Of a stretch of 64,000 nt of DNA, positions 1-9,427 are shown piece by piece; the first letter of the stretch is position 1; each line of letters begins with the position of its first letter. The notes beneath the pieces are model-generated. The model saw only the letters and a list, made by a program, of their open reading frames with translations, ran no database searches and was not told the origin of the DNA. Source of the DNA: an uncultured Fibrobacter sp. (GTDB lineage: Bacteria; Fibrobacterota; Fibrobacteria; Fibrobacterales; Fibrobacteraceae); contig NZ_CAMVDO010000001.1 in the NCBI RefSeq assembly GCF_947166265.1, positions 1 to 64,000 on the forward strand, in the 5' to 3' direction. The translations under genes were made by a program, and so were the position numbers.

Positions 1-155
1 AAGGCATGGCGCGCCCGATTCTGCAAGCAACCTAAAAAGGATTAGAAAATTTTTATATTCTTTCTGTGAAAGAAATCCTGAAAGATATTCCCGGAGCGAA
101 ATACCCGTAAAATCTTATAGGGGCTCTTTATGTTATTATCTTTTCAAGGTCCCTG

Positions 156-1082
156 ATGAAGAGCGTCCTGAAAATATTCCTGTTTGCCCTGGTGTTCGCA
201 GGGTTTGCCTTTGCCAAAGCGCAAGACAGCGACGAGCCCTCGGTTTCCAAGTTCCGTGAACGGTTCTCGCTGCGTTTCTTGTGCGATTACAATTTCGTGG
301 CTATCTGGAATTCCGCCTACAACAACTCGATGCTCAATTCGAACCGCCCGGTCGATGTGGGCCTCGGCGTCGGTTACGACAGTCTGTTTACCACATTCGG
401 AATTTCGTGGGACGTGTCCGCCGATTTCAAGTACAGCCTCCCTTTTACCACCTCGAATGGGAAATCGGACACCCAGGCTTTCGAGACGGGACTCGACTTT
501 TTCCCGGGAAACTGGTGGCTTGCGGCAAAGCTCCGCTTTTACAGCGGCTTTACCACGGAAGTCGAACACGACGGCGAAAAGGAGCAGGAATTCATTGATC
601 TCTGGTTTGCGGACATGTATTTCTCGATGCTCTGGATGGCGACCGCGAAAGGAAATTTCGCACCCAGGAGCGCCTACTTTTTGGATCGCCGCCAAAAGAA
701 ATCAGCCGGGAGTTTGATTATCGGCGGGCGACTGCAGCGAAACATTGCCGAAGACAACGACGGGGTTCTCGGCTACGAAAACGACAAGCGCGACATCACC
801 TCCATCTGGGGTGACGTCGGATACACCTACACCTTCGTTTTCAGCAACGGGTATTTCTGGAATCTCTGGGGCGTTGTAGGCATCGCGTACGGCCGCGAAC
901 ACGCAGACGACGGCAACCTGCTCTTACCCGAATCGGACATAAAGACCGCTTTTGGCTACATCGGCGAAAAATGGGCATGGAACATCGTTCTTAAAAGCGG
1001 GTATTCCGCCATCGCGTTTGGCGAGCACCTGGAACAAAAATACATAGCGGCCTTCGAAATCCTTGTGGTACGCAGGTTCTAG
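156..1082 (+). CDS. Secreted outer-membrane barrel-like protein, unknown role
   Basis: The protein has 308 residues. Residues 1-22 look like a Sec signal peptide, with a basic start, a hydrophobic FLFALVFAGFAFA core and likely cleavage near AKAQ-D. The mature part is rich in short alternating aromatic and polar strands and ends in Arg-Arg-Phe. A terminal aromatic residue is typical of outer-membrane barrels. Segments such as GLGVGYD and QKKSAGSLIIGG resemble the DUF4421 family as I remember it, but I could not search. The ATG at 156 is preferred because a TATCTTTT box lies at 137-144 and an AAGGT ribosome-binding sequence at 146-150. No enzymatic motif is visible. It stands alone upstream of the alcohol dehydrogenase. 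Confidence 0.75.
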   Translation: MKSVLKIFLFALVFAGFAFAKAQDSDEPSVSKFRERFSLRFLCDYNFVAIWNSAYNNSMLNSNRPVDVGLGVGYDSLFTTFGISWDVSADFKYSLPFTTSNGKSDTQAFETGLDFFPGNWWLAAKLRFYSGFTTEVEHDGEKEQEFIDLWFADMYFSMLWMATAKGNFAPRSAYFLDRRQKKSAGSLIIGGRLQRNIAEDNDGVLGYENDKRDITSIWGDVGYTYTFVFSNGYFWNLWGVVGIAYGREHADDGNLLLPESDIKTAFGYIGEKWAWNIVLKSGYSAIAFGEHLEQKYIAAFEILVVRRF

Positions 1083-1149
1083 CCTGCAAAATATTCCAAC
1101 CTCGATTTACTATTTTTTTTGCATACTATCATAACTTCAGGACAATTCT

Positions 1150-2256
1150 ATGCGTTTCTACGTCCCTACGGATATCTATGTTGAAAAAGACTGCGTGAAG
1201 AACCATGCGCAGAACTTGCTTACGGTTGGAAAGCGCGCATTCATCATGACGGGCAAGACTTCTGCCAAACGGAATGGTTCTCTAAACGATGTTACCTCCG
1301 TTCTGGATGCGGGCCATGTGCCATACCAGGTTTTTGACCAGGTCGAAGAAAACCCATCCACCGATACCGTGGGAAACGCCGCAAAACAAGCCCGCGAATT
1401 CGGCGCCGATTACATCATCGGCATCGGGGGCGGTTCCGCTATCGATGCAGCAAAGGCCGCCGCACTACTACTTGCAAACCCGAGTGTTGACGCAGACAAC
1501 TTGCACAAGGCTCCCGAAAAGCCGCTCGGCCACGTACCCGTCGTTGCCGTTCCGACTACCTGCGGAACGGGTTCCGAGGCAACTCCAGTCGCCATCATCA
1601 CGAATCACAAGATTCACCTAAAAAAGAGCATTCCGCACCGCATTTTCCCCGCACTCGCACTTGTCGACGGCAAGTACCTCGCTTCAGCCAAGAAAACGCT
1701 GATTATCAACACCGCGGTCGATGCGCTCGCCCACATGATCGAAAGCATCCTGAACGTCTATTCCAACGCATTCAACCGCATGTGTCCCGAATACGGTCTC
1801 AAACTCTGGGGTGAATTCAAGGACGCGCTCCTTTCCGACGTTCCCGTCGACGAATGCCTTTACGAAAAACTCATGCTCACCTCGACTATCGCGGGCATGT
1901 CCATCGCGCATACCAGTACCTCCGTACCGCACGGCATGAGCTACGATCTCACGCTTCATCAGGGCGTGCCGCACGGCCCCGCCGTCGGCTACTTTCTCGC
2001 AGCCTACGTAGAAGTCTGCGAAAAGAAAGTTCCCGAAGATGTCAAGCGCATCTTGGCACTTTTAGGCCTCAAAAACACCGCCGATTTCACCGAAATGCTT
2101 GACAAACTCATCGGCAAATGCAAGGTTTCTCGCAAAATGCGCGACCAGTTCGCCGCCGCCATGAAGGTGAACCGTTCCAAGCTCGACCTTGTCCCCGGCG
2201 GAATCACGCCCGAAGAAGTCGACTCTATTTACGACAAGTCCCTAGTCGTGGAATAG
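1150..2256 (+). CDS. Iron-containing alcohol dehydrogenase (group III)
   Basis: This is an NAD(P)-dependent, metal-dependent alcohol/aldehyde oxidoreductase of the cytoplasm. At 368 residues it matches the usual family length of about 380. The nucleotide-binding GGGSAID motif is at residues 93-99 and the PTTCGTGSE motif at 135-143. The four expected metal ligands are present as Asp191, His195, His261 and His275, so the active site looks intact. The substrate cannot be told from sequence; a role in fermentative alcohol or aldehyde handling is an inference. The next gene on the same strand, a formate/nitrite-type channel, is about 150 bp away and has its own promoter-like box, so the two are probably separate transcripts. 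Confidence 0.9.
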   Translation: MRFYVPTDIYVEKDCVKNHAQNLLTVGKRAFIMTGKTSAKRNGSLNDVTSVLDAGHVPYQVFDQVEENPSTDTVGNAAKQAREFGADYIIGIGGGSAIDAAKAAALLLANPSVDADNLHKAPEKPLGHVPVVAVPTTCGTGSEATPVAIITNHKIHLKKSIPHRIFPALALVDGKYLASAKKTLIINTAVDALAHMIESILNVYSNAFNRMCPEYGLKLWGEFKDALLSDVPVDECLYEKLMLTSTIAGMSIAHTSTSVPHGMSYDLTLHQGVPHGPAVGYFLAAYVEVCEKKVPEDVKRILALLGLKNTADFTEMLDKLIGKCKVSRKMRDQFAAAMKVNRSKLDLVPGGITPEEVDSIYDKSLVVE

Positions 2257-2390
2257 TTTTTCCGTTAACGCGCCGTCGGGCCCACCGCATTGTTTTACGG
2301 AAAATGTCGTATCGACAAAATCCGTAAATTCCAAAATAAAGAAAGAAAAAATTATTTCATTTAAAAGTTAGACACGGGTATAAATTTTTC

Positions 2391-2398
2391 TAAATTTG
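2391..2398 (+). promoter_or_regulatory. -7 promoter box, near-leaderless start
   Basis: TAAATTTG matches the Bacteroidota-type TAnnTTTG box. The GTG of the FNT gene starts 6 nt after it, leaving no room for a ribosome-binding site. Confidence 0.6.
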
Positions 2399-2404
2399 CC
2401 GTCC

Positions 2405-3025
2405 GTGATTAAAAATCTTATTCTATCGATTTACTCAGGCCTTTGCATCGGTCTTGGCGGAACAGTCTACCTTTCTTGCGACAACAAGATTCTAGGTTCC
2501 TTCCTTTTCGGTCTCGGGCTCTTTACCATCCTAAACTTCGGCTTCAACCTTTTCACGGGTAAAGTCGGCTATTTCGTCAACAACAAGCCCAGCTACTGGG
2601 GATTCCTCGGAATCGTATGGCTCGGCAACTTTATCGGGACATTCCTCTTTGCCAAAATGATTGCAGCCACGCGTTACGGTGCCACCCTGCAAGCCAAGGC
2701 GAACGCCCTCTGCCTCGTCAAGGATGGTGACAGCATCGTAAGTCTCCTCGTACTGGGTATTTTCTGCGGAATGCTGATGTTCATTGCTGCCGACGGTTAC
2801 AAGAACATCGAGAACCAAGTCGGAAAAGTCGTTGCCGTTTTTCTCCCAGTCATGGTCTTTATCTTGAGCGGATTTGAGCACTGCATCGCCGACATGTTCT
2901 ACTTCTCGCTCGCCGGAGATTTTTCAGCACTGATGCTTAAATCCCTAATCGTAATTACCGTGGGAAATTCCATTGGCGGCGGACTCATTCCGCTGGCGAG
3001 AAAATTCGCGCCTGCGCGGGGATGA
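2405..3025 (+). CDS. Formate/nitrite transporter (FNT) family channel
   Basis: This is a small integral membrane protein of about 206 residues with six hydrophobic segments, expected to conduct a small monovalent anion such as formate or nitrite across the inner membrane. The first segment (IYSGLCIGLGGTVYLSC) and the segment around GFNLFTGKVGYF match the FNT repeat pattern. The substrate is not determinable. I chose the GTG at 2405 over the in-frame TTG at 2396 because the TTG lies inside a TAAATTTG promoter box (2391-2398), so the mRNA should begin at or very near the GTG. The last codons and the TGA stop lie in a sequence matching half of a REP-like element (GCGGGGATGAC) found elsewhere in the window. 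Confidence 0.85.
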   Translation: MIKNLILSIYSGLCIGLGGTVYLSCDNKILGSFLFGLGLFTILNFGFNLFTGKVGYFVNNKPSYWGFLGIVWLGNFIGTFLFAKMIAATRYGATLQAKANALCLVKDGDSIVSLLVLGIFCGMLMFIAADGYKNIENQVGKVVAVFLPVMVFILSGFEHCIADMFYFSLAGDFSALMLKSLIVITVGNSIGGGLIPLARKFAPARG

Positions 3026-3033
3026 CCGCAGGT

Positions 3034-3939
3034 CTACTCCACGAATCCAGGAGGCGGAAGGTGCATTCCTGCCATCAGGAGATTGTTGTCGCGGGCGTAC
3101 TGCATTAGGCGCTTACGACTTTCGGCAGATTTTTCCTTATCCATGTCGTAGTTGGAATTGATTTCGGGGTGATCCTTCTGCAAGGCGTAACCATGCATCA
3201 GGTCGCCCACCACAAGTAGGTTTGCCATCTGGAACGCTGTATGGCCTGGCGTATGGCCCACGGCATCCATCGCAAGCACGCCATGCGGGAGCGTGTCGCC
3301 GAAAGCAAACAAGTGAAGACTATCCCTGTAAAGTTCCATGACGTTTTTCTGCAAATCATTCTTCGGAATATCGTTCATCCAAGCGTCATACTCGACTTTA
3401 CCCGCATAGATTGCGGCATTATTGAAAATTTTTTCCAGTTTTCCGGCAGCGCCCGGTTTCACGAGCCCCGCAATATGATCCACATGGAAATGCGTCAGGT
3501 AGACAAGCCCGATAGAATCCGGATTTACACCCAGAGCAGCAAGGCGTTTCATCAACTGGCCCCCAAAGGTGCCAAGGCCCGCATCAAACAAGATGTATTC
3601 GCCGTCAACCTGCACTAGGAAGGTACTGACCGAAGCGGGAATTCCTGACGGCAAATTCAGGCTTTCGTAAAGGGAATCACTCGCATCGCTGAAAAGTTCA
3701 CGTTGCATTCGCTTTTCGCCCATATTGTCCTGAATCCAGGTGACCTTCGCCCCATTCGCGAGCGAAACCGTTTTCGTCCCGTCAACGGCCTCTACAGTTT
3801 CAGCAACAGGCTCGGCCTTTTTTGTGGTTTCGGGCACCGCACTTGTTTTAGCGGGTTCCTTAAGCGTTTTCGTATCGCTGCAACCAGCCACTGTCAAGGC
3901 CAGCGCAACCGCAAATAAAGAAGCAAAGGCTTTTTTCAT
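3034..3939 (-). CDS. Metallo-beta-lactamase-fold hydrolase, lipoprotein
   Basis: This is a probable periplasmic or outer-membrane-anchored Zn hydrolase. The signal peptide ends in a lipobox LTVAGC with acylated Cys20, followed by a linker of about 35 residues rich in Lys, Pro and Glu. The MBL fold begins near residue 55. The metal-binding HxHxDH motif is His150-Phe-His152-Val-Asp154-His155. The later GHTPGHT and VVGDLMHG segments supply the remaining ligands. The substrate is unknown; the family includes quorum-quenching lactonases and glyoxalase-II-like enzymes. A GAGGAG ribosome-binding sequence precedes the ATG. It converges with the FNT gene, with only 8 bp between their ends. Confidence 0.85.
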   Translation of the reverse strand: MKKAFASLFAVALALTVAGCSDTKTLKEPAKTSAVPETTKKAEPVAETVEAVDGTKTVSLANGAKVTWIQDNMGEKRMQRELFSDASDSLYESLNLPSGIPASVSTFLVQVDGEYILFDAGLGTFGGQLMKRLAALGVNPDSIGLVYLTHFHVDHIAGLVKPGAAGKLEKIFNNAAIYAGKVEYDAWMNDIPKNDLQKNVMELYRDSLHLFAFGDTLPHGVLAMDAVGHTPGHTAFQMANLLVVGDLMHGYALQKDHPEINSNYDMDKEKSAESRKRLMQYARDNNLLMAGMHLPPPGFVE

Positions 3940-4062
3940 ATAAACTCCTCAAATTCTTTTGCAATATTTATGCATCGCTATACTTTTGAAATATAATAAT
4001 CTTGAATCTATTCTAGACACCCTCCCCCATGATTTTTACTTTTAGCGCAAAAGAGACTCCTA

Positions 4063-4968
4063 ATGACTATCTACTACCACCTTCCCGGACTGTTTGAATT
4101 CTACGAGTTGTACAAGGCGTTTTTGCCGCTATTCCGCGAGTACCGGGAATTCTTTTACGACTGGTGCGAAATCGGCTCTATATACGGAGCGCCCAGCGAC
4201 TGTATTTGGGGAGGTGGGCGCGTAGGCTTCGGAGACGCCGATCCCGAAGCGGTTGCAGCCCTCGTGAAGGAATACGGCATTTCAGCGCGGCTTACTTTCA
4301 GCAATTCCCTGCTCCGCGAAGAACACCTTGCCGATGCACGGTGCAACGCCTTATGTCGACTTTTTAAAACCGACGGCGCAACCCCCGACGCACCACAAAG
4401 CGGAATCATCGTTCATTCCGACCTGTTGCTGAACTACCTCAAGGCCAAATATCCCGACTTTTATTTCGTTTCATCCACTACAAAAGTCATTACCGATTTC
4501 GAACAGTTCAAGGCAGAGCTGAATCGCGAAGAATTCCGCTACGTCGTTCCCGATTTCAGGCTGAACAAGCAATTCGACAAGTTGAACGCACTTACGGATG
4601 CCCAGAAGCAAAAGGTCGAATTCCTGTGCAATGAATGTTGCTGGTTCGGCTGCTTTGACCGGAAAAAATGCTACGAGAACGTGAGCCAGAAATCCCTCGG
4701 AGAAGACTCTTCCGACCACATCTGCGTCTCACCCACAGCACAAAGGGGCTACCGGTTCTCCGACGCCATGAAAAATCCCGGCTTTATCGGAATCGAAGAC
4801 ATCCAGAACACGTACGCTCCCGCCAGGTTTCGCCACTTTAAAATCGAGGGTCGAAGCCTCGGCAGCGCGCTCATTCTGGAATTTCTGCTCTACTACATGA
4901 CCAAGCCCGAGTACCAGCTCAAGGTACGTGAAGAAATCTACCTGGACAGTTCGCTGGATTTGTTCTAA
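4063..4968 (+). CDS. U32-peptidase-like barrel protein, unknown role
   Basis: The protein has 301 residues, is soluble and has no signal peptide. The N-terminal half reads like a TIM barrel: a GSIYGAPSDCIWGGGR segment, then ISARLTFSNSLL, DARCNALC, GIIVHSDLLLNYL, and FYFVSSTTKVI followed by a YVVPDF strand. This is reminiscent of U32 collagenase-like proteins. A Cys-rich loop near residues 190-206 (CNECCWFGCF, then KKCY) could bind a metal or iron-sulfur cluster. The C-terminal half contains FKIEGRSLGSALILEFLLYY, which resembles the KIEGR motif of the U32 family. No catalytic role can be assigned. Genes on both sides are unrelated. Confidence 0.6.
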   Translation: MTIYYHLPGLFEFYELYKAFLPLFREYREFFYDWCEIGSIYGAPSDCIWGGGRVGFGDADPEAVAALVKEYGISARLTFSNSLLREEHLADARCNALCRLFKTDGATPDAPQSGIIVHSDLLLNYLKAKYPDFYFVSSTTKVITDFEQFKAELNREEFRYVVPDFRLNKQFDKLNALTDAQKQKVEFLCNECCWFGCFDRKKCYENVSQKSLGEDSSDHICVSPTAQRGYRFSDAMKNPGFIGIEDIQNTYAPARFRHFKIEGRSLGSALILEFLLYYMTKPEYQLKVREEIYLDSSLDLF

Positions 4969-5024
4969 TTTGCCCGTTTTGTAAACATTTACTAGATTTT
5001 TCGAAACAATTAAGGTAAAAAAAT

Positions 5025-6578
5025 ATGATAGAAGGCTTACTATCTTCCATTGAATTCTGCGGACTGTCCGGAAACGCGTGGTTTTCAATTGCCGTTGCAC
5101 TAGCCGTCTTTGCAACCCTGATGTTTACGAAACTGAAGGCGGACATCGTTTTTCTTGCTGGGATGTGCGCACTCTTTGTAAGCGGCGTTCTGAACATCAC
5201 CGAGTCCTTCGGCGGATTCATTTCGCCCTCGGTGCTTGTCATCGCGGCCCTCTACGCCGTCATTGCAGGCCTTAACCACACGGGCGTCCTCAACTGGATT
5301 GTAAAGCACATGATGGGGTCTCCCAAAACGACGACTGGCGCTATCGTTCGCACCATGCTTCCTGTCGCCCTGCTCAGTTCTATCCTTACCAATACAACAG
5401 TGGTCGCCCTTTTCATCGACGTCGTAAAAATTTGGTCGAAACGATTGGGGATTTCTCCATCGAAGCTTTTGATTCCGCTGAGCTACGCCTCGGGAATGGG
5501 CGGCATCTGCACCTTGATCGGAACCCCCACGAACCTTATTATTTCGGGAATGTACACCGATAAAACGGGAGTCCATCTGAGTATCTTTACGACAACGGTT
5601 TGCGGACTTTTCTGCTTGGCTGTCGGAATCCTTTCGGTAATCGCCATGCAAAAACTTCTACCGAAATGCACCTCCCCCCTCAGCAGTGGCGAAGATGACG
5701 AATTGACCATGGAACTCCGGGTTCCCTCCAAGCATCCGTTCATCGGCATGACCCTTCAGGAAATCTACGAAAACAATCCGAAAGGTTTCCAAAAAGACAA
5801 AAACTCCATCCTTTCTATCCGCCGTTTTGACAACGAAGTCGAAGTCGCCACGCCAGATACGTTCATTATGGGCGGAGACCACATCATTGTTTCCGGCAAG
5901 CCGAAAACGCTCCAGTGGATTTGCAACAACTTAAACCTGAAAAACGAACACCTGGACGGCATCCTCGAAAATTCGACAAGCAATAAAATCGGGAAAAAGA
6001 CTCTTATCTCGGCAATCATCATGATTGCCATGGTGCTGTTGCCGGCTTTCGGAGTACTGCCCCTTCTTTCGGCATGTATGCTTGCTGCCGCCGCCATGAT
6101 TATTTTCCATTGTTGTTCAAGCCAACAAGCAATGGATTCCATCAACTTGTCGATCCTTATCGTCTTTGCAGGGAGTATCTGCATAGGCAAGTCATTTGAA
6201 GATACGGGTGTTGCCAAAGCGATTGCAGACGCTCTTTTGACTCTCTGCGGAAGCAACCCCTACATAGCGCTTATCAGTATGTGCGTTGTTGCAACGATCA
6301 TCACAGAATTCATCAGCAACTCCGCCACGGCGGCCATGTTCTGCCCCATCGCAATTAGCGCAGCGACATCGCTCGGCGTAAACCCGATGACCTTCTGCAT
6401 CGCCCTGATGATTTCCGTGAGCAGCAGCTTTGCCACCCCCATCGGTTCGCCCACCCACATGCTCGTTTACGGTGCAGGCGGCTACCGCTTTACGGATTTT
6501 ATAAAAATTGGCCTTCCCATGAACTTCATTATCCTTGCGGCCAACATTTTCATAACCTTGATCATTTTCCCGTTTTAA
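5025..6578 (+). CDS. SLC13/DASS-family anion symporter with RCK_C domain
   Basis: This 517-residue inner-membrane transporter probably couples uptake of a dicarboxylate, sulfate or similar anion to Na+. About ten hydrophobic segments are split into two halves. The first half contains the SNT-type signature SILTNTTVVALF and GTPTNLIISG, the second EFISNSATAAMF and GSPTHMLVYG. Between them, at about residues 225-305, a soluble stretch (RVPSKHPFIGMTLQEIY through GGDHIIVSG) reads as a TrkA-C/RCK_C regulatory domain, which is common in bacterial members. The specificity is not decidable. The ATG at 5025 follows an A-rich leader with AAGG upstream. Confidence 0.9.
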   Translation: MIEGLLSSIEFCGLSGNAWFSIAVALAVFATLMFTKLKADIVFLAGMCALFVSGVLNITESFGGFISPSVLVIAALYAVIAGLNHTGVLNWIVKHMMGSPKTTTGAIVRTMLPVALLSSILTNTTVVALFIDVVKIWSKRLGISPSKLLIPLSYASGMGGICTLIGTPTNLIISGMYTDKTGVHLSIFTTTVCGLFCLAVGILSVIAMQKLLPKCTSPLSSGEDDELTMELRVPSKHPFIGMTLQEIYENNPKGFQKDKNSILSIRRFDNEVEVATPDTFIMGGDHIIVSGKPKTLQWICNNLNLKNEHLDGILENSTSNKIGKKTLISAIIMIAMVLLPAFGVLPLLSACMLAAAAMIIFHCCSSQQAMDSINLSILIVFAGSICIGKSFEDTGVAKAIADALLTLCGSNPYIALISMCVVATIITEFISNSATAAMFCPIAISAATSLGVNPMTFCIALMISVSSSFATPIGSPTHMLVYGAGGYRFTDFIKIGLPMNFIILAANIFITLIIFPF

Positions 6579-6649
6579 ACAAATCCCAACCCCTGCGTAA
6601 AGCCTAGATTTTTTTACATTTACAAGGTATCAACAAGAAAGGAGAAACC

Positions 6650-7405
6650 ATGCATACATCCTTCGTCGTGTTCAACATCATCGGCCTTGCAATCATTGTC
6701 ATTGCGGCATTCCGCATTGGTGTGAAAGTCAGCAAAGCTTCCAAAAGAGAAGCCCCCGAAGCCCAGAACAAGGTAACCCCCGAAGAAAGCTTCGCCAAGA
6801 ATAATGAAAAGTTCAAATACGGAACGTTCACGGACGCCCGTGACGGCGAGACCTACCACACCGTACAAATCGGCAACCAAGTCTGGATGGTCGAGAACCT
6901 GCGTTTCAAGACGGAAGGCAGCTACGCCCCCGGCAACGAAGAAGAAAACGTAAAGACTTACGGACGCCTCTACACGTGGACGGCAGCCCTGAACATTCCG
7001 TCGGAATACACGGAACAGTCCCCGGCAAAAGACCTCAACATGTACCACAAGATAAAAGAGGACAACTACCAGGGTATCGCCCCCGAAGGTTGGCACATTC
7101 CGAGCCTCAAGGAATGGGAACAGCTGATGGACAACCTCCCCGCAAAGTCTGGCGGAAAAGAACTGCGCAGCGAAAGCGCGTGGCTGAACCCCGGTACCGA
7201 CTCCTTGGGATTCTTCGCGCTCCCTGCCGGATACCGTTTCGACAACGGCACCTATTGCCAGTTCGGCAAGCGCGCCCGTTTCTGGTGCAAGGACGAATAC
7301 GGCAAGTCTAACGCCTACCGCCTGAGCCTCACCATCAATTCCATGGACATCGAAGGCGTCTACAGGTCCGACGCCATCTCGGTACGTTGCGTGAAAAACG
7401 TTTAA
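6650..7405 (+). CDS. FISUMP-domain protein with N-terminal membrane anchor
   Basis: The protein has 251 residues. Residues 6-24 are a single hydrophobic helix (FNIIGLAIIVIAAFRIGV) without a lipobox, so the protein is probably anchored in the inner membrane with the rest outside. A Lys/Glu-rich linker leads to one FISUMP domain from about residue 60. Its landmarks are GETYHTVQIGNQVWMVENL, GRLYTWTAA, APEGWHIPSLKEW and the final AISVRC. FISUMP is a fibrobacterial paralogous domain of unknown function found on secreted proteins. A GAAAGGAG ribosome-binding sequence precedes ATG 6650. A strong terminator follows at 7428-7457. It is the only FISUMP gene here without a Ser-rich linker or lipobox. 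Confidence 0.85.
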   Translation: MHTSFVVFNIIGLAIIVIAAFRIGVKVSKASKREAPEAQNKVTPEESFAKNNEKFKYGTFTDARDGETYHTVQIGNQVWMVENLRFKTEGSYAPGNEEENVKTYGRLYTWTAALNIPSEYTEQSPAKDLNMYHKIKEDNYQGIAPEGWHIPSLKEWEQLMDNLPAKSGGKELRSESAWLNPGTDSLGFFALPAGYRFDNGTYCQFGKRARFWCKDEYGKSNAYRLSLTINSMDIEGVYRSDAISVRCVKNV

Positions 7406-7427
7406 CCTCTACTCGCGATTTTTCAGC

Positions 7428-7457
7428 ATCCTTCACGACTCCCGTGAAGGATTTTTT
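7428..7457 (+). terminator. Rho-independent terminator after FISUMP gene
   Basis: ATCCTTCACG pairs with CGTGAAGGAT around a short loop and is followed by TTTTTT. Confidence 0.9.
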
Positions 7458-7473
7458 ATAACCGGATTATCGA

Positions 7474-8442
7474 ATGATTTTACGCAAGCCAGACTTTTAC
7501 GACAAATTCAAGTGTATCGCCGAGCGCTGCAGCGACACATGCTGTGTCGGCTGGGAAATCGACATAGACAAGGCCTCGCAGGACGCCTACCGCAAAGTAG
7601 CGGGAACATTCGGCGACAAGCTTCGCGAAAACATCGAAGACGGGCATTTCAAGTTGCTCCCCCACGATCGTTGCCCTTTTCTTACCAAAGACAATCTCTG
7701 CGAAATATACACCCACCTGGGCGAAGGCGCCCTGTGCGAAATCTGCACGGAACACCCGCGGTTCGTAGAAGTCTACGGAGACATCATGGAACGTGGACTC
7801 GGACTCTGCTGCGAAGAGGCTGCCAGGCTTTTGCTTACAGGCGAAGGGCCACTCCAGTTCACCGCCTGCGAATGTGACGAAATCGAGGACGAACTGAGCG
7901 AAGACGACATCGACATCCGCAACCAGGTCTTTTACGAACGGGAACAGATTTTTAGCGCCCTAGCCGATTCCACGAAACCTCTTGCCGACAGATTCTACGT
8001 TGCCTTCGGTTACACCCCCGAAAACCCCTTCGCGCCGCTAAAGAATGCGGACGCCTATCTGGAACTCCTTTCCAAGACAGAAAGTTTCGGCCCCGCATGG
8101 GACGACGCCCTTGCACGAATCCGTAATCGCATCGAGGCAAGCCCTTCGGAACAAGCAGCTGAAATCGAGGACGAAGGATACTTTTCCGAAAACGAGGGCG
8201 CACGCCTACTCGCCTACCTTATTTACCGGCATTACGCCAAATGCCTTTTCGAAGGCTACGAACAAGGAAAGCGACTGTTCCCCTTGTTTTTCTGGAATAC
8301 GGTAAGGTTCTTTGCTCGCGAACTTGCCGGGGAATGTTCTCCTGAGCAAATCAAGATAAACGCCGTCAAGATTCTTTCAAGGCAGTTGGAATACTGCGAA
8401 GAAAACATGACGCTAATCGAAAGCACCCTGGATATGCTTTAG
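7474..8442 (+). CDS. FliB-family Cys-cluster protein (lysine-N-methylase-like)
   Basis: The protein has 322 residues and is cytoplasmic. It carries the Cys pattern of the FliB/YkgJ zinc-iron-chelating family: Cys14, Cys19, Cys23 and Cys24, then Cys67, Cys76, Cys88 and Cys91 in a CPFL..LCEIYTHLGEGALCEIC layout. FliB methylates flagellin lysines in enterobacteria. No flagellar gene is seen here and fibrobacters are not known to be flagellated, so the substrate is probably another protein, or the role is different. The gene follows a terminator directly and has no obvious ribosome-binding sequence. Its stop overlaps the end of the convergent membrane-protein gene. Confidence 0.75.
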   Translation: MILRKPDFYDKFKCIAERCSDTCCVGWEIDIDKASQDAYRKVAGTFGDKLRENIEDGHFKLLPHDRCPFLTKDNLCEIYTHLGEGALCEICTEHPRFVEVYGDIMERGLGLCCEEAARLLLTGEGPLQFTACECDEIEDELSEDDIDIRNQVFYEREQIFSALADSTKPLADRFYVAFGYTPENPFAPLKNADAYLELLSKTESFGPAWDDALARIRNRIEASPSEQAAEIEDEGYFSENEGARLLAYLIYRHYAKCLFEGYEQGKRLFPLFFWNTVRFFARELAGECSPEQIKINAVKILSRQLEYCEENMTLIESTLDML

Positions 8443-8744
8443 GAAATCATCGGGGCAACCGTCAAAATGACAAGCCCGATGAGCACCGCGTTCAAAAAGA
8501 AAAACGTACGACGGACAATCTTGTAGAAAAGCGGAAGCCAGTGGAAAACGTGGTCTGAGGGCTGCAAAAGTTCCTTGAAACCGAGAAACACACTGATCGC
8601 ACCAGTCACGATCATCATCATCGCACCCACGTAGTAGCCCTGATTCCACACGGCCACGGTAAGCGCAATCCCCATAAGCATGGCGATAACGCCGATAACG
8701 ACTCCGATACGTAAAACTAACCTATTCAGCTTTTCCCTATTCAT
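8439..8744 (-). CDS. Small three-helix membrane protein, unknown
   Basis: This is a 101-residue inner-membrane protein with three predicted helices: about residues 10-30 (LRIGVVIGVIAMLMGIALTV), 37-55 (YVGAMMMIVTGAISVFLGF) and 80-98 (FFFLNAVLIGLVILTV). The short polar N-terminus is basic, suggesting it stays inside. No family was recognised. The stop overlaps the stop of the convergent FliB-like gene by 3 nt. A TATATTTC box sits 8 nt before the ATG, so the transcript should have almost no leader. Upstream lies the 80-bp repeat array. Confidence 0.7.
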   Translation of the reverse strand: MNREKLNRLVLRIGVVIGVIAMLMGIALTVAVWNQGYYVGAMMMIVTGAISVFLGFKELLQPSDHVFHWLPLFYKIVRRTFFFLNAVLIGLVILTVAPMIS

Positions 8745-8752
8745 ATCTTGCT

Positions 8753-8760
8753 GAAATATA
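8753..8760 (-). promoter_or_regulatory. -7 box for the small membrane protein
   Basis: On the minus strand this reads TATATTTC, 8 nt before the ATG at 8744, with no ribosome-binding sequence between. Confidence 0.5.
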
Positions 8761-8770
8761 AAAAAGGAGA

Positions 8771-9038
8771 AGGCCTCTGCGTAAAGCGGAGGCTCGCTGA
8801 ATTTGGGAAAGGAGGGTGTTAGGGAGGGCGGAGCCTTCCCTTGTTGGGGAAGGCCTCTGCGTAAAGCAGAGGCTCGCTGAATTTGGAAAAGGAGGGTGTT
8901 AGGGAGGGCGGAGCCTTCCCTTGTTGGGGAAGGCCTCTGCGTAAAGCGGAGGCTCGCTGAATTTGGGAAAGGAGGGTGTTAGGGAGGGCGGAGCCTTCCC
9001 TTGTTGGGGAAGGCCTCTGCGTAAAGCAGAGGCCTTCA
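8771..9038. repeat. 80-bp tandem repeat array, three full units plus a partial fourth
   Basis: Units start at 8771, 8851, 8931 and 9011 and abut without spacers. Units 1 and 3 are identical; unit 2 differs at two positions. Each unit has two hairpin-forming parts: CCTCTGC-GTAAA-GCRGAGG at its start, and CCTTCCC-TTGTT-GGGGAAGG across the junction with the next unit. The partial fourth unit ends as a perfect 12-bp inverted repeat (GAAGGCCTCTGC with GCAGAGGCCTTC) directly downstream of the RNase P RNA. The period of 80 is not a multiple of three, so the array is not coding. Confidence 0.9.
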
Positions 9039-9040
9039 TA

Positions 9041-9427
<387 letters not shown>

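Noticed and set aside
1-155. Possible 3' end of a gene entering from the left
   Set aside because: Short stretches before early stops exist in several frames, but none is recognisable, so no feature was assigned. Only a promoter-like TATCTTTT box is noted.
8771-9038. Possible CRISPR array
   Set aside because: The 80-bp units abut directly with no unique spacers, and no cas genes are present.
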